Source of the DNA: Chamaelirium japonicum
Lineage: Eukaryota; Streptophyta; Magnoliopsida; Liliales; Melanthiaceae
Assembly (NCBI GenBank): GCA_947650365.1
Contig: OX393553.1
Coordinates: 63,549,055 to 63,613,054 of the forward strand
Direction of reading: 5' to 3'
Length of the DNA: 64,000 nt
Shown: piece after piece, positions 19,553-30,773 of the stretch
How the letters are laid out: every line of letters starts with the position of its first letter
Position numbering within the stretch: the first letter of the stretch is position 1
Made by a program: the position numbers and the translations under genes
Notes under the pieces: generated by a model
What the model was told of the DNA's origin: nothing
The model's database searches: none
Seen by the model: only the letters and a program-made list of their open reading frames with translations

Positions 19553-21550
19553 GGATTGGTACCCATTGATTAGGTTGGTGGGGTGAGGTAAGTGTCGTAA
19601 ATCATGATTGAACCTTTTTTATTGAAAAAAAAATTGTGAGGATCCCGTTTAAATAATATGTGAGATTTAATATGTGATACGCAGTATCACCTGATATCGA
19701 TCCCTCAATAAGTTGATTTGGCTTGTTGGGCTCCTTGGTTTGTTGTCCAAAGTGACTCAGCGTATGGATCAATATCGGCATTGGCATTGCTTAGAGCCAA
19801 TAATGCTCCATAGCTGATGTTTTTATTAAATTCCATAATTATTGTTTCTATTAAATTTTATAATCATGTGAACATGGCATCAACGATCATGATCACACGT
19901 GCAAATTAGACAAGGTAACAATGGCCTTGAGGAAAAGTTCGCCTCCATCGTGTTTGTACCAGTAATCGAACAGGGAACCTCTCAAACAAGAGACAAAGGA
20001 AGTATCACTCGATCAAGAGTCGATTTGGGTGCATTACTGTTAGACAGTGCGTTACTGTAGCACTATCAAACTAGGGATAATCGAGAATGAATAACACAAA
20101 TGTAGTCGTTGGGTTTTTTATAATTTTCCCCTGCATGTATGTCCTCTATTATTGTTTTTTTTTTTACAGATAATATCTTAGTTTAGGGATGGTCGGTTAA
20201 AGTCTGGCAGCAGATCCGGAAGGTTTGGTCCCGGTGGAGACGAACATCAACAACAAGAAGAAAAGCTTATGTTTCGGTTCGGTTAGGTTCAATCTAGGCT
20301 AGGGTTCATCTCATGGCATATATCATAGTTTAGGGAGGTTCGGTTAGGTCCGGTGATGGAAGGTTCGGTTAGGATCAGCTCCGGCGGCGGCATAAGGTAG
20401 GTTCGTTTAGGTTCAATGGCATTTCGATAAAAATTTGACGTTGTTTGGAAAGCATTTCGGTCCACATGCTATATTTGTCCTACAGCTTAATCGGGTTTGT
20501 TGTTCAAGATCGCTCACAAACTCCATCAAAATATATAATATCCAAAACAATACTCACGTCAAACTGTTTGCAATATATAGTCATTTCTGCTTTGGAGAAA
20601 CATCTAAAGCCGAGGTCGGTGACTTTTTAAAGCTGTTGTTTTAGATCTCAACAGTAGAATGTTTGTTGAAATTCTTCTAACAACATGTTTGCAGTCCAGC
20701 ATTCATCTCTCTCTATGATCTGCAACTGTCACTCAAGTTTCACATATCACATGTAATTCCTTCAGTGGCCGGTGCATGTGATCCCATGGGGAATCTGGAG
20801 ATGCGGAGACGAGCATCGACCTTCCAATCTCGATCAGGCCTAGGTAAATTCGGAAAAGGAACAGGGTAGCCTTGATGCAGACTAAAATAGTACAATTTCC
20901 CTCAAAAGTCAAGGAAGGGGAAGTAATTTTGGATGCTTTAATGATGAAGGAACCATATATAGAGATATATGCAGTCGCTTCCAATAGCATAGTCAGTAGA
21001 GTAGAGGATCCTGTAATAGCAGACCGGTACGAACCCTCCAATTATTTCCTAGCAGTTGGCAAGGAGCAAGGTTCGTCTTACGAAGAAAACTACAAGAGAA
21101 TTTTGTCAAGGAAAACCTCATCACCACAAGGAATTGGCCATCAAATACAACCGTTTCATACTGCATGATTGCGTTACGAGCATGATGTATCTAGATACGT
21201 ATATCGTCCACCAAATAACATTCTTTCTTAAGAGTTGTGAGAAATCCTCATGCTCTTGGGAAAACGAAATAACCAATTGGCCAGAGACAATAACATTGGG
21301 GGTTGATAATGATGTTTCAACGATAGCAGATGAAATCGCCATGAAAATGATTGGAAACATATAAAAATCAAAAGATTAAAGTGAAGTCAAAGAAAGAATG
21401 TGAACACATGAAGCAATAAAGAGAACATTTTGAGACAAATAAGCTATTTATAAGCAATGGAGATTTTCAAATTTGAAAAGATTTGGCAAAAGGTAGAGGT
21501 CAACATTGAATGACCCTCAACCGTCTACGATCTCATGACAAAGTTACTGA
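19553..21550. repeat. about 2-kb tandem duplication, copy 1
   Basis: It starts ATTGGTACCCATTGATTAGG and ends CAAAGTTACTGA. It matches 21962-23955 almost end to end, with small indels. Within it lie another UGT 3'-flank module (20025-20170) and a conserved unrecognised reading frame (20872-21364). Copy 2 starts about 410 bp after copy 1 ends, separated by an LTR fragment. Confidence 0.85.
20872..21364 (+). pseudogene. unrecognised reading frame, copy 1, with frameshift
   Basis: The frame reads MQTKIVQFPSKVKEGEVILD to SSPQGIGHQ, then shifts (the overlapping frame from 21056 gives KYNRFILHD, CEKSSCSWENEIT and DEIAMKMIGNI). Copy 2 at 23329-23766 is continuous across this point, where it reads SSPRKELAIKYN. 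There is no signal peptide or motif I can name. The SWENEIT...DVSTIADEI stretch is faintly like a cytochrome P450 region, but this is too weak to assign. It may be a gene remnant carried by the duplication. Confidence 0.35.
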
Positions 21551-21961
21551 TTTGGGGGAGGATTTCGTGCCGTCGTACGTGACCCTCCTCCAACAGTCGA
21601 GTGAAGGTTTTACCCTTCGGGATGTGGCGCGCTTTGAAGCGCAGAGCTGTGACTTGCTAGGCTGTCACACAAGCACGTAGAGAGAAAGTTGACACTAGAT
21701 GTGGTGACGAAGTTCGGCCAAAGCCTACGTCTCCGTATAGTAAGACACAACCTTTGAATCCACTATCTTTGAGTAAACAGTAGAGCTACTCTTGGCAATC
21801 CGAGGAGTGCTTCTTATAAGTAATCAGAGGATGGAAAATGAGTCTGAAAATCGGAAAGCTCTGAGAGCTCTGAAAAAATTGAAAGTGGGTTTCTGGTCTG
21901 GAATTTCAGATCTGGAATTATTTACAGGGTTTACTATTTATAGAGCTTTGGTTTATCTATG
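21551..21961 (-). mobile_element. truncated reverse-oriented LTR fragment at the duplication junction
   Basis: Reversed, this stretch resembles the Tat-type LTRs in layout. It has CTATTTATAGAG (a reversed TATA box) near 21940, GAAAGCTCTGAGAGCTCTG, and AGCCTACGTCTCCG near 21724, the counterpart of the CGGAGACGTAGGCT block of Tat U5. It is not a close copy of Tat A-C. Neither end shows a convincing terminus, so it is a fragment. It separates the two copies of the 2-kb duplication. Confidence 0.55.
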
Positions 21962-23955
21962 GATTGGTATCCATTGATTAGGTTGGTGGGGTGAGGTAAG
22001 TGTCGTAAGTCATGATAGAACCTTTTTTATTGAGAAAAAAATTTTGTGGATCCCGTTTAAACAATATGTGAGATTTAATATGTGATATTCAGTATCACCT
22101 GATATCGATCCCTCAATAAGTTGATTTGGCTTGTTGGGATTCTTGGTTTGTTGTCCAAAGTGACTCAGCATATGGATCATCTGGGCATTGGCATTGCTTA
22201 GAGCCAATAATGTTCCAAAGCTGATGTTTTTATTAAATTCCATAATTATTGTTTTTATTAAATTTTATAATCATGTGAACATGGCATCAAAGATCATGAT
22301 CACACGTGCAGATTAAACAAGATAACAATGGCCTTGAGGAAAAGTTCGCCTCAATCGTGTTCATACCGGTAATCGAATAGGGAACCTCTCAAACAAGATA
22401 CAAAGGAAGTACCACTTGAACAAGAGTCGATTTGGGTGCATTATTGTTAGACAATGTCTTACTGTAGCACTATCAGGCCAGAGATAATAGAGAATGAATA
22501 ACACAGATGTAGTCTGTGGGCTTTTTATATTTTTCCCCTGCATGTATGTCCTCTATTATTGTTTTTTTTAGAAATAATATCTTAGTTTAGGGACGATTGG
22601 TTAAGTCTGGCAGTAGATCCGGAAGGTTCGATCTCAGTGGTGACGAACATCGGCAACAAGAAAAAAAGCTTATGTTTCGGTTCAATCTAGATCTAGGGTT
22701 CATCTCATGGTATAGATCATAGTTTAGAGAGGTTCGGTTAGGTCCGGCGGTGGAAGCTAGGTTTGGTTAGGATCAGCTCCGGCTGTTGCCAAAGGTAGGA
22801 GGTTCGTTTAGGTTCAATGGAATTTCGATAAAAATTTGAAGTTGTTTGAAGGGCATTTCGGTCCACATGCTATATTTGTCCTACAGCTTAACCGGGTTTG
22901 TTGTTCGGGATCGCTCACAAACTCCATCAAAATATATAATATCCAAAACAATACTCATGTCAAACTGTTTGCAATATATAGTCCTTTCCACTTGGGAGAA
23001 ACATCTAAAGCCGAGGTTGGTGGCTTTTTAAAGCTGTTGTTTTAGATCGCAACAATAGAATGTTTGTTGAAATTCTTGAAGCAACATGTTTGCAGTCTAG
23101 CATTCATCTCTCTCTATGATCTGCAACTGTGCTCAAGTTCCACATATCACCCGTAGTTCCTTTAGTGGCCGGTGCATATGATCCCATGGGAAATCTGGGA
23201 ATGCGGAGATGAGCATCGACCTTCCAATCTCAATCAGGCTTGGGTAAATTCGTGAAAAGAACAGGGTAGCCTTGATGAAGACTAAAATAGTATGATTTTT
23301 CTCAAAAGTCAAGGAAGGGGAAGTAATTTTGGATGCTTTAATGATGAAGGAACCATATATAGAGATATATGCAGTCGCTTCCAATAGCATAGTCAGTAGA
23401 TTAGAGGATCCTATAATAGCAGACTGGTACGAACTCTCCAATTATTTCCTGGTAGTTGGTAAGAAGCAAGGTTCGTCTTACAAAGAAAAGTACGAGAGAA
23501 TTTTGTCAGGGGAAACCTCATCCCCCCGCAAGGAATTGGCCATCAAATACAATCGTTTCATACTGCATGATTGCATCACGAGCATGATGTATCTAGATAA
23601 GTATATCGTCCACCAAATAACATTCTCTCTTAAGAGTTGTGAGAAATCCTTATGCTCTTGGGAAAACGAAATAACCAATAGGCCAAAGGCAATGACATTG
23701 GGGGTTGAAAATGATGTTTCAACGATGGCAAATAAAAAAACCATGAAAATAATTAAAAACATATAATAATCGAAAGATTAAAGTGAAGTCGTCAAAGAAA
23801 GAATGTGAACACATGAAGCAATAAAGAGAAAATTTTGAGACAAAGAATCTATTTATACGTAATGGAGATTTTCAAATTGGAAAAGATTTGGCAAAAGGTA
23901 GAGGTCAACATTGAATGACTCTCAACTGTCTACGATCTCACGACAAAGTTACTGA
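21962..23955. repeat. about 2-kb tandem duplication, copy 2
   Basis: The copy starts ATTGGTATCCATTGATTAGG and ends CAAAGTTACTGA, parallel to 19553-21550. It includes a UGT 3'-flank module at 22430-22575. Beyond 23955 the sequence is unique, beginning GGGTGATGTGGGAC. Confidence 0.85.
23329..23766 (+). pseudogene. unrecognised reading frame, copy 2, continuous over 146 codons
   Basis: The frame is open from 23329 (TTG; first ATG at 23341) to the stop at 23764-23766. The protein contains MMKEPYIEIYAVASNSIVSR, YNRFILHDCITSMMYLDKY and SWENEITNRPKAMTLG. It is continuous where copy 1 is shifted. I do not recognise the family. It has no neighbouring exon I can support and may be a remnant. Confidence 0.3.
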
Positions 23956-25251
23956 GGGTGATGTGGGACAATTAAAAGCATGCACAGTTTAACATTCGAT
24001 TACACAAGCAAGTGGGAATGTTGGAGCAGCAACATCAAGACATGACTAATGTCAGATTGAAGACTGCTAACTTTTGGAATTTCAAATGCTTTAGTTATTT
24101 AAACAGCCAATATTTCACACCTTGAATTTATTCTTAGATTGCATGTTGTAATACCTCCTCCATCCATGAGGAGCTAGGCTACTAGACATGCATAAAAGTA
24201 TATGGATATGTGCATCATTATGGAAGAAATCTTCAATCGTGATAAGGTGATAAAGTTGTGAGGTATTCAGAAGGTTACAACCGTGTAGGTTTCAACCTAC
24301 CAAAGACAAATCAGTGGATAACTATTGTTGTCGACTAGCAAAACTCCCGATAACTCTTTATAGAGTGCAAAAGGAAATGGTATGTAGATAAATGAGCAGG
24401 AAATTTTCGTTAATTAACTGATAAATCTTTGATAAAAGTTAGAAAGACCAGTATACGAAGAACTTAGCAAAAAATCTATGATAACTGGTTAAAGTAGTAC
24501 AAAAAGATGGTTATGAGTTAGCTTTTGAATTTATAATGAGGGTGTAAACTCATAGCAACAAAAAACTTGGCGAAGCCTGATAAATACTCAAAGAAGAAGA
24601 AGAACACTGATTCTCTTGTATTAATGACTATGTGCAGAAGCTAATCTATCTCTCGCCAACCTCCCTATGTTTTCTTAGCTTCTAAGTCTCTAATAGTTGG
24701 AGGGCAAGTGGGAAGAAGGTAAGATGAACATTTGCTGATGTGGAGGTGAAAGGTTGCTTCTCCCGTGAGTTTCCTATATCCAAACAGATGTATAAGTTGA
24801 AAAGTTATAGGGATGCTGATCTAGAAGAATCAACAGAGTTTCCTCCGTAAGCTTCTACATTTCATAGCCCTTAACTTTTGATAGCCTACGAAGCAAGTGG
24901 GAGGAAGACTGTTATAACGTGACGATGACTTAAGCAATGGACAAGTTAACGGAGTAACAATTGTACATTCTTCTCCGTGGATGATCCCCTGATTAAGCTG
25001 CTAAAGAAGACGATGGCTTGAAGAAGATGAAGGAGGAGGACTGTATGGCTACAATTGTACCATGATGATTACCTTTGACTAAATCCCAAAATTATCGGAT
25101 CTGATATTTGTTTTGACCAGAAAAAACTATATATAAATAGGATACAATGTCTTTAGTTGAAAGCAATTCTTCTTTTCGAAATCTTTTGCGGCTCCTTTGT
25201 TTGTGCGTGTATTTTTTGCGACTCTTTTGTATATGTGTGTGTGTATGTGCA

Positions 25252-25282
<31 letters not shown>

Positions 25283-25319
25283 ATAGATGTAAAGTGCGGA
25301 CATGTGAGGGGTCTGAGTA
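23956..25319. other. unassigned stretch without a supported gene
   Basis: There is no open frame of interest and no match to the rest of the window. A TATA-like ACTATATATAAATAG lies at about 25126-25140, just before a pyrimidine-rich stretch, which would fit an old LTR, but no termini were found. A (GT)n then (GA)n run lies at 25228-25281. Confidence 0.5.
25228..25281. repeat. (GT)n-(GA)n microsatellite
   Basis: An imperfect GTGTGTGTATGTGCATGTG run is followed by GAGAGAGAGAGAGA. Confidence 0.9.
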
Positions 25320-26530
25320 CTTGCAAGTCTGAAATATGGAATAATTCTAAGTACAAATTATCGGATGCCGATCCGATCGAATCCAAACATATTTCAAATC
25401 CGAAACACGCTAACTTATGATTTTTCAACACTTAGACTCTAAATCGGTCAATCAATCGTAAATTGTTAAAATATCAAATTAGAACTCGCTCGCAAGTCTA
25501 AAATACGGAATAATTCCAAGTACGAATTATCGGATGCCGATCCGATGACTATCCGATCGAATCCAAACCTATTTCAAATCTGAAACACGCTAACTTATGA
25601 TTTTCCAACGCTTAGATTCTAAATCGGTCAATCAAATCGTAAATTATTAAAATTTTCAATTAGAACTCGCTTGCAAGTCCGAAATACGGAATAATTCCAA
25701 GTAGGAATTATCGGATGCCGATCCGATGACTATCCTATCGAATCCAAACCTATTTCAAATCCGAAACACGCTAACTGATGATTTTCCAATACTTAGACTC
25801 TAAATCGGTCAATCGGATCGTAAATTGTTAAAATTTCCAATTAAAACTCACTCGCAAGTCTGAAATACAGAATAATTCCAAGTACGAATTATCGGATGCC
25901 GATCTGATGACGTTCCGATCGAATCCAAACCTATATCAAATCCGAAACACGCTAACTTATGATTTTTCAACACTTAGACTCTAAATCGGTCAATCGGATC
26001 GTAAATTGTTAAAATTTCCAATTAGAACTCGCTCGCAAGTCTGAAATACGGAATAATTCCAAGTACGAATTATCGGATGCCGATCTGATGATGATCCGAT
26101 CGAATCAAACCTATTTCAAATCCGAAACACGCTAACTTATGATTTTCCAACGCTTAGACTCTAAATCGGTCAATCGGATCGTAAATTGTTAAAATTTCCA
26201 ATAACAACTCGCTCGCAAGTTCGAAATACAGAATAATTCCAAGTACTAATTATCGGATGCCGATCCAATGACGATCCGATCGAATCCAAACCTATTTCAA
26301 ATCCGAAATACGCTAACTTATGATTTTCCAACACTTAGACTCTAAATCGATCAATATGATCGTAAAATATTAAAATTTTCAATTAAAACTCGCTCGCAAG
26401 TCCGAAATACAGAATAATTCCAAGTACGAATTATCGGATACCGATCTGATGACGATCCGATCGAATCCAAACCTATTTCAAATCCGAAACACGCTAACTT
26501 ATGATTTTTCAACGCTTAGACTCTCAATTA
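25320..26530. repeat. 180-bp tandem repeats of the CACTA-like element, array 2
   Basis: About 6.7 units of roughly 180 bp share ATTATCGGATGCCGATCCGA, AATCCAAACCTATTTCAAAT, CACGCTAACTTATGATTTTC and AACTCGCTCGCAAGTC. Units are more alike here than in array 1, which suggests more recent homogenisation. Confidence 0.9.
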
Positions 26531-27347
26531 TAGATATAAATTATTTTTTTTTAACAAATACATGTTAATTGCAGGAGCCGGGCGGCGTCAGGGAATAAGA
26601 GCACCAGCATTGGTGCCGGGCGGCATGGCGTGATTGAGATAGGGCACGCATATTTCTTCAGTTTTGGATTTTGTAAAATAATTTTGTAATAAATATGTGG
26701 TTATTTTTTGGTCTTGTCTATAATTGTCTGATATTGTGGTAGTATTTGGTAATATTTGATAATTTGCGGTAATATTTGATAAATATTATGGTATTGTTGT
26801 ATTGTGGTATTGTGATATTGTTGATTTAGTCAATTATGATAATATTTGAATATATTGTGGTATTGTTGTAAATCACAGGAATTAAATAACATTATTTTTG
26901 TAATTTTAAAAAAAAAATCATGTTTTTTTAACGACAAAACATATCAATTCCGTCGGCAATAATGTTTTTTATTTTTTTTTAATTATTTATATATTGCCGA
27001 CAGAAATTATATTTCTGTCGGTAATATATAAAGTATTACTGACGGTAAGACCATTACCCGTCGGTAATAATCTTATATATAACCGACGGAAGCTATGTTT
27101 CCGTCGCCAATAGTCTATTATATTTCTAATTAAATATTATTATATAACCGACGGATAGAAATTTTCAGTCGGTATTAATTATTAATACCGACGGATATTT
27201 TACGTCCGTCGCCGATTTTTTCCGACGCCTTTTTTTCCCGACAGACTAGCGACGGAAATAGGTTCCGTCGCTATAAATCTTTATCGACGAAAAAATAACT
27301 TTACCGACGGATATTGTCCGCCGGTAAAAACTGTTTTTTTTGTAGTA
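25320..27347. mobile_element. CACTA-like element, right end (copy 2)
   Basis: It has the same layout as 15926-18512 without the palindrome or nested retroelements: 180-bp repeats, a GGTGCCGGGCGG block at about 26608, an AT-rich stretch, then CCGACGGA / TCCGTCGG subterminal motifs from about 26930. It ends TTTTTTTTGTAGTA at 27347, the reverse of TACTACAAAA, one base away from CACTACAAAA. No transposase frame is present, so it is a fragment or internally deleted. Confidence 0.75.
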
Positions 27348-28109
27348 CGTGTTGTTACTCTTGACTAAATAATAAATTGTTCGTTATCTGTCCGTGGTTT
27401 TTCTCTCTTGAATTAGATAGTTTTCCAAGTAAAATTTCGTGTTCATTCTGTAATCTTGTTTCTCTGTGAGCTGTTATGTTATAAATCTCATAATATCTTG
27501 TTGTTTGGTTTCAATCTGTTTAATCTCTGTTGTAGGCTTATTTTCGTACCGACAATGTTTATAGTACTTTTATGTCATATTATTGGTCTCAAGCCCGGAT
27601 GAGGAATGTGAGTTTAAATAATTGTCTAAAGCCAAAGGTAGTGTTACATAAGTAGTTTAGACTTAGGAAAAAATTATTTAACTCTTATCATAATAACATA
27701 AAAAGGCTAGATAATCATGTCGTCGATGCTTACCGTAATTACATCAACATGGCTTTAGTTGGGCCTTGGTCCTTGAAGGGGCGGATTAGGTCCCATAATT
27801 TTTGGGCCCTGGCTAGCTAGGGCGAGCCCACTAAATAAAGAAAGGGGTTTCACTCCTAGGGTTGGTCCTTTACCTCAAGCGGGAATAAGTACCGTCCGAT
27901 GCGACGTATTACGATGTGCTTATCTGGATGCCTGTCATCATGCGGCTGTAATGCACTTAGCCCTGATCGAGTGAGCCGAGGGAAATGACCAACCGTAGAG
28001 GAGTCTCAAACTCCGTTCGACAGGCCTACCCACATGGCTCCGACCAATGGCTCAGTCGATCCGTGACATTGAAGGCATGGAATCAATGGAGCTTGCCTTT
28101 AAATGGAGA
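27348..28109 (+). promoter_or_regulatory. upstream region of the UGT gene
   Basis: This stretch runs from the CACTA end to the start of the GA-rich leader and holds no supported gene. TTTAAATGG at about 28097-28105 is a possible TATA box, 90-100 bp before the ATG. The frame that reaches from 27985 into the UGT is open by chance (GA repeat) and is not taken as coding. A TAATTACATCAACATGG patch and GGGCCTTGGTCC lie around 27738-27775, with no clear meaning. Confidence 0.4.
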
Positions 28110-28196
28110 GCGAACTAGCGAGAGAGAGGGAGCGAGAGAGAGAGAGAGAGAGAGAGCGCACGAGAGAGAGAAAGAGAGAGAGAGAGCGAGAGGTAT
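28110..28196 (+). repeat. (GA)n tract in the UGT 5' leader
   Basis: An imperfect GAGAGAGA run of about 85 bp ends directly before GGTATCATGG, the start context of the UGT. GA/CT tracts in 5' leaders are common in plant genes and may affect expression. Confidence 0.85.
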
Positions 28197-28197
28197 C

Positions 28198-29619
28198 ATG
28201 GCGAAATCCCTAGGGTTGTCATCGTCGCATGTCCTCCTCCTCCCCTTCCCGGCCATGGGCAACATGCTGCCGATGCTGGACCTGGCCCACCACCTCTCAG
28301 GCCGAGGCCTCGCTGTCACCGTCGTCGTCACCCCAAAGAACCTCCAATTCCTCAAACCCCTCCTCGCCGCCTCACCCTCCGTCGAACCCCTCGTCCTCCC
28401 ATTCCCGGCCAACCACCCTTCCATCCCTTCCGGCGTCGAGAGCGCCAACGACCTCCAACCCATCCACTACCTCGCCATGTCACACGCCCTCTCCGCCCTC
28501 CACCAACCCATCCTCAGCTGGGCCCGCTCGTCCCCCCACCCCCCCTCCGCCATCCTCTCCGACTTCCTCAACTGCTGGACCCACCTCCTCGCCGCAGACC
28601 TCTCCATCCCCCACCTCGTCTTCTGCCCCTTCTCCGTCCACGCCGTCTCCATCGCTCAATCCCTATGGAAGCTAATGCCTGCCCGCGGCGGGGCCGAGCC
28701 CGATCACCCCGACTCCCTCGTCCCCTTTCCTGACATCCCCAACGCCCCAACGTACTCCTGGTCCCAGCTGTTGCCGATGTACTGGACCCGCCGGGATGGC
28801 GACCCCGTCCACGAGTTCGTAAGGGATGGCCTCCTCGCCAATACCCGCAGCCGAGCTTATGTATTCAACTCTTTCTCTGGCCTCGAAGGCCCCTACATCG
28901 AGCACATGCGGGGGGAGCTCGGCCACCCGAACGTCTGGGCGGTGGGGCCCATCGCTTCCCTCGACCGCGGTTCCTTCCGGTCGGGTGATGGCTCAGCGGA
29001 CGTGCTGAAGTGGCTGGACGGCTGCCGGGAGGACGGCTCGGTGGTGTACGTGTGCTTCGGGCCCCAGGCGGCGCTGAACCAGCCGCAGACGGACGCGGTA
29101 GCTGCGGGGCTGGAGCGGAGCGGCGCTCGGTTCGTCTGGTGTGCCCCGGCACCCGGCGAGGCGCCGGGGTCGACGGAGCCGGCGAAGTTTCCAGAGGGGT
29201 TCGTGGAGCGGACAGCTAAGCGAGGGTTGGTGGTCCAGGGGTGGGTCCCGCAGGTGGCGGTGCTGGGGCACCGGGCGGTGGGTGCGTTCCTGACGCACTG
29301 CGGGTGGAACTCGGTGATCGACGGGGCCGCGGCGGGGACGGTGATGCTGACGTGGCCCATGGGTGCGGACGAGTACGTGAACTCGAGGATAGTGGTGGAG
29401 GAGGCGGAGGTCGGGGTCCTGGTGTGCAAGGGTGGCGACGCGGTGCCGAACCCGGACGAGCTCGCCCGGGCCGTGACCGAGTCCGTGGGCGGGCCTCGGG
29501 CGGAGAAAGCCAGGGAGCTTCAGAGGAAGGCGTTGGCGGCGGTGGGGGAGGGCGGGAGCTCGGCCCGGGACCTGGAGGGACTGGTGGCGGAGCTGTCCAA
29601 GCCGAAGCCGACAAAATAA
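28198..29619 (+). CDS. UDP-glycosyltransferase, UGT89-like
   Basis: An intronless gene of 473 codons, the usual length for plant family-1 glycosyltransferases, which move a sugar from a UDP-sugar to small molecules such as flavonols in the cytosol. The start ATG 28198 begins MAKSLGLSSSHVLLLPFPAM, the usual N-terminus. VTPKNLQFLKPLL, HPSIPSGVE and SDFLNCW (Asp122, likely the dyad Asp) fit UGT89. The 44-residue PSPG box spans residues 349-392, WVPQ...HCGWNS...WPMGADE. Oddities: the catalytic His expected in PAQGHMLP is Asn22 (PAMGNMLP), the usual Glu after HCGWNS(x)2 is Asp, and the last PSPG residue is Glu392, not Gln. Third positions are strongly GC-biased. Truncated relatives of the locus lie on both sides. 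Activity is doubtful; acceptor and sugar are unknown. Confidence 0.93.
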   Translation: MAKSLGLSSSHVLLLPFPAMGNMLPMLDLAHHLSGRGLAVTVVVTPKNLQFLKPLLAASPSVEPLVLPFPANHPSIPSGVESANDLQPIHYLAMSHALSALHQPILSWARSSPHPPSAILSDFLNCWTHLLAADLSIPHLVFCPFSVHAVSIAQSLWKLMPARGGAEPDHPDSLVPFPDIPNAPTYSWSQLLPMYWTRRDGDPVHEFVRDGLLANTRSRAYVFNSFSGLEGPYIEHMRGELGHPNVWAVGPIASLDRGSFRSGDGSADVLKWLDGCREDGSVVYVCFGPQAALNQPQTDAVAAGLERSGARFVWCAPAPGEAPGSTEPAKFPEGFVERTAKRGLVVQGWVPQVAVLGHRAVGAFLTHCGWNSVIDGAAAGTVMLTWPMGADEYVNSRIVVEEAEVGVLVCKGGDAVPNPDELARAVTESVGGPRAEKARELQRKALAAVGEGGSSARDLEGLVAELSKPKPTK

Positions 29620-30596
29620 TTTCGTGCATGCAGTAGTGAACGTGAGTGGGTCAGTTACGGGTCAGCGTATTTGGGTGCAGTGCAGTTAGCGTGTTCGACA
29701 GTGTGTCACCGTAGCACTGTCAGGCTTGGAATAAGATCGAGTGAATAACGCAGATGGGAGTCTGTGTGTGTTTTATATTTTCCCATGCATGTGTGTTGTG
29801 TATTATTGTCTGTTTTATAAGAAATAATATCTACTGTTGATGGAGTGTTGCCGTATCTGATTGAATACTATAGTAAATGCTCGTGTGTGTCGGTACTCAG
29901 AAGGCTGACTACCTTCAAGCCGTAATTCTCTCTATCATGAGAGAGGGCTAGCTTCGTTTGAATTCTCTCTTTTTCCATATTTTGATCAATTGTTAGATCT
30001 ATTCTGAGCCTTCTTATCTTAATCAGCCTATTTGGATGCGTCACTATCAGTTATGTGGGTGAGACGGTGCGTCACTATCAATTACGTGGGTGATAGAGTG
30101 AATAACGCAGACGGAGTCTGTGGGTTTTTTATATTTTTCTCCTGCTGCATGTATGTCGCCTATTATTGTTTATATGAGCAATAATATCTGTTATTGATGA
30201 AGCGTTGCCCTACCTTATTGAATACGTACTAGTAAATGCACGTGCGTGTCGGCACTTAGAAGGCTTACTACCTTCAAGCCTTAATTCTCTCTATCATGAG
30301 AGAGGGCTAGCTTCGTTTGAATTCTCTTTCTCTCTCTCTCTCTCTCTCTAGATCTATTTCAAGTCTTTTTACCTTAATCGGCTTGTGAACAATCGTTGCA
30401 TGTTATATAGATTAAGTTGATAATATAGTTGGTTCTCTTTGGAAGTCTATCTTAACCCGAATAACACCTTTGGCTCTGGACAATCCTTTGGGATTGGTAT
30501 CCATTATTGATTATGCTAGTGGGGTTGGGTAAATGCCGTAAGTCATGATAGAACCTTTCTTATTGAAGTGGATCCAGTTAAATAATATGTGAGATT
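29620..30596. repeat. UGT 3' flank, partly doubled
   Basis: The 3' UTR and flank contain GCACTGTCAGGCTTGG, GAATAACGCAGATGGGAGTC, GTAAATGCTCGTG and CTCTATCATGAGAGAGGGC. From about 30030 the same module starts again (TTGGATGCGTCACTATC to 30360), followed by a (CT)n run near 30330-30350 and then by sequence matching 19440-19680. No second gene is present. The doubled module shows that the flank itself has been duplicated in tandem. Confidence 0.75.
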
Positions 30597-30773
30597 TGTT
30601 ACGAGAGAGAGGGAGAAGGAGATAGTTGCACACGGGGATGGTGGCTGCGCTCTCACAAATCCGTGAGAGCCTTTTGATTATTCATAACACATATATAGAG
30701 AGTTAGGGATAAGGGATAGACGTGTCGGTTAGATATTTCCCACCAAAGTGGGCAGCCACATATATCCGTAACA
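30597..30773. mobile_element. 177-bp solo LTR (small, TRIM-sized) with 5-bp TSD
   Basis: It starts TGTTACGAGAGAG and ends TATCCGTAACA, with TGTTACG/CGTAACA as inverted termini. It is flanked by AGATT at 30592-30596 and 30774-30778. The paralogous flanks at 19665-19680 and 22070-22085 read GTGAGATTTAATATGTG without an insertion, so the empty site is directly visible. No second LTR or internal part is present. Confidence 0.85.

Noticed and set aside
27985..28197. N-terminal extension of the UGT frame
   Set aside because: The extension is GA-repeat translation (EREREREKE). ATG 28198 gives the normal UGT N-terminus.
28083..29636. Long frames on the minus strand and other plus frames across the UGT gene
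   Set aside because: They are GC-rich shadows of the real gene and carry no known motif.
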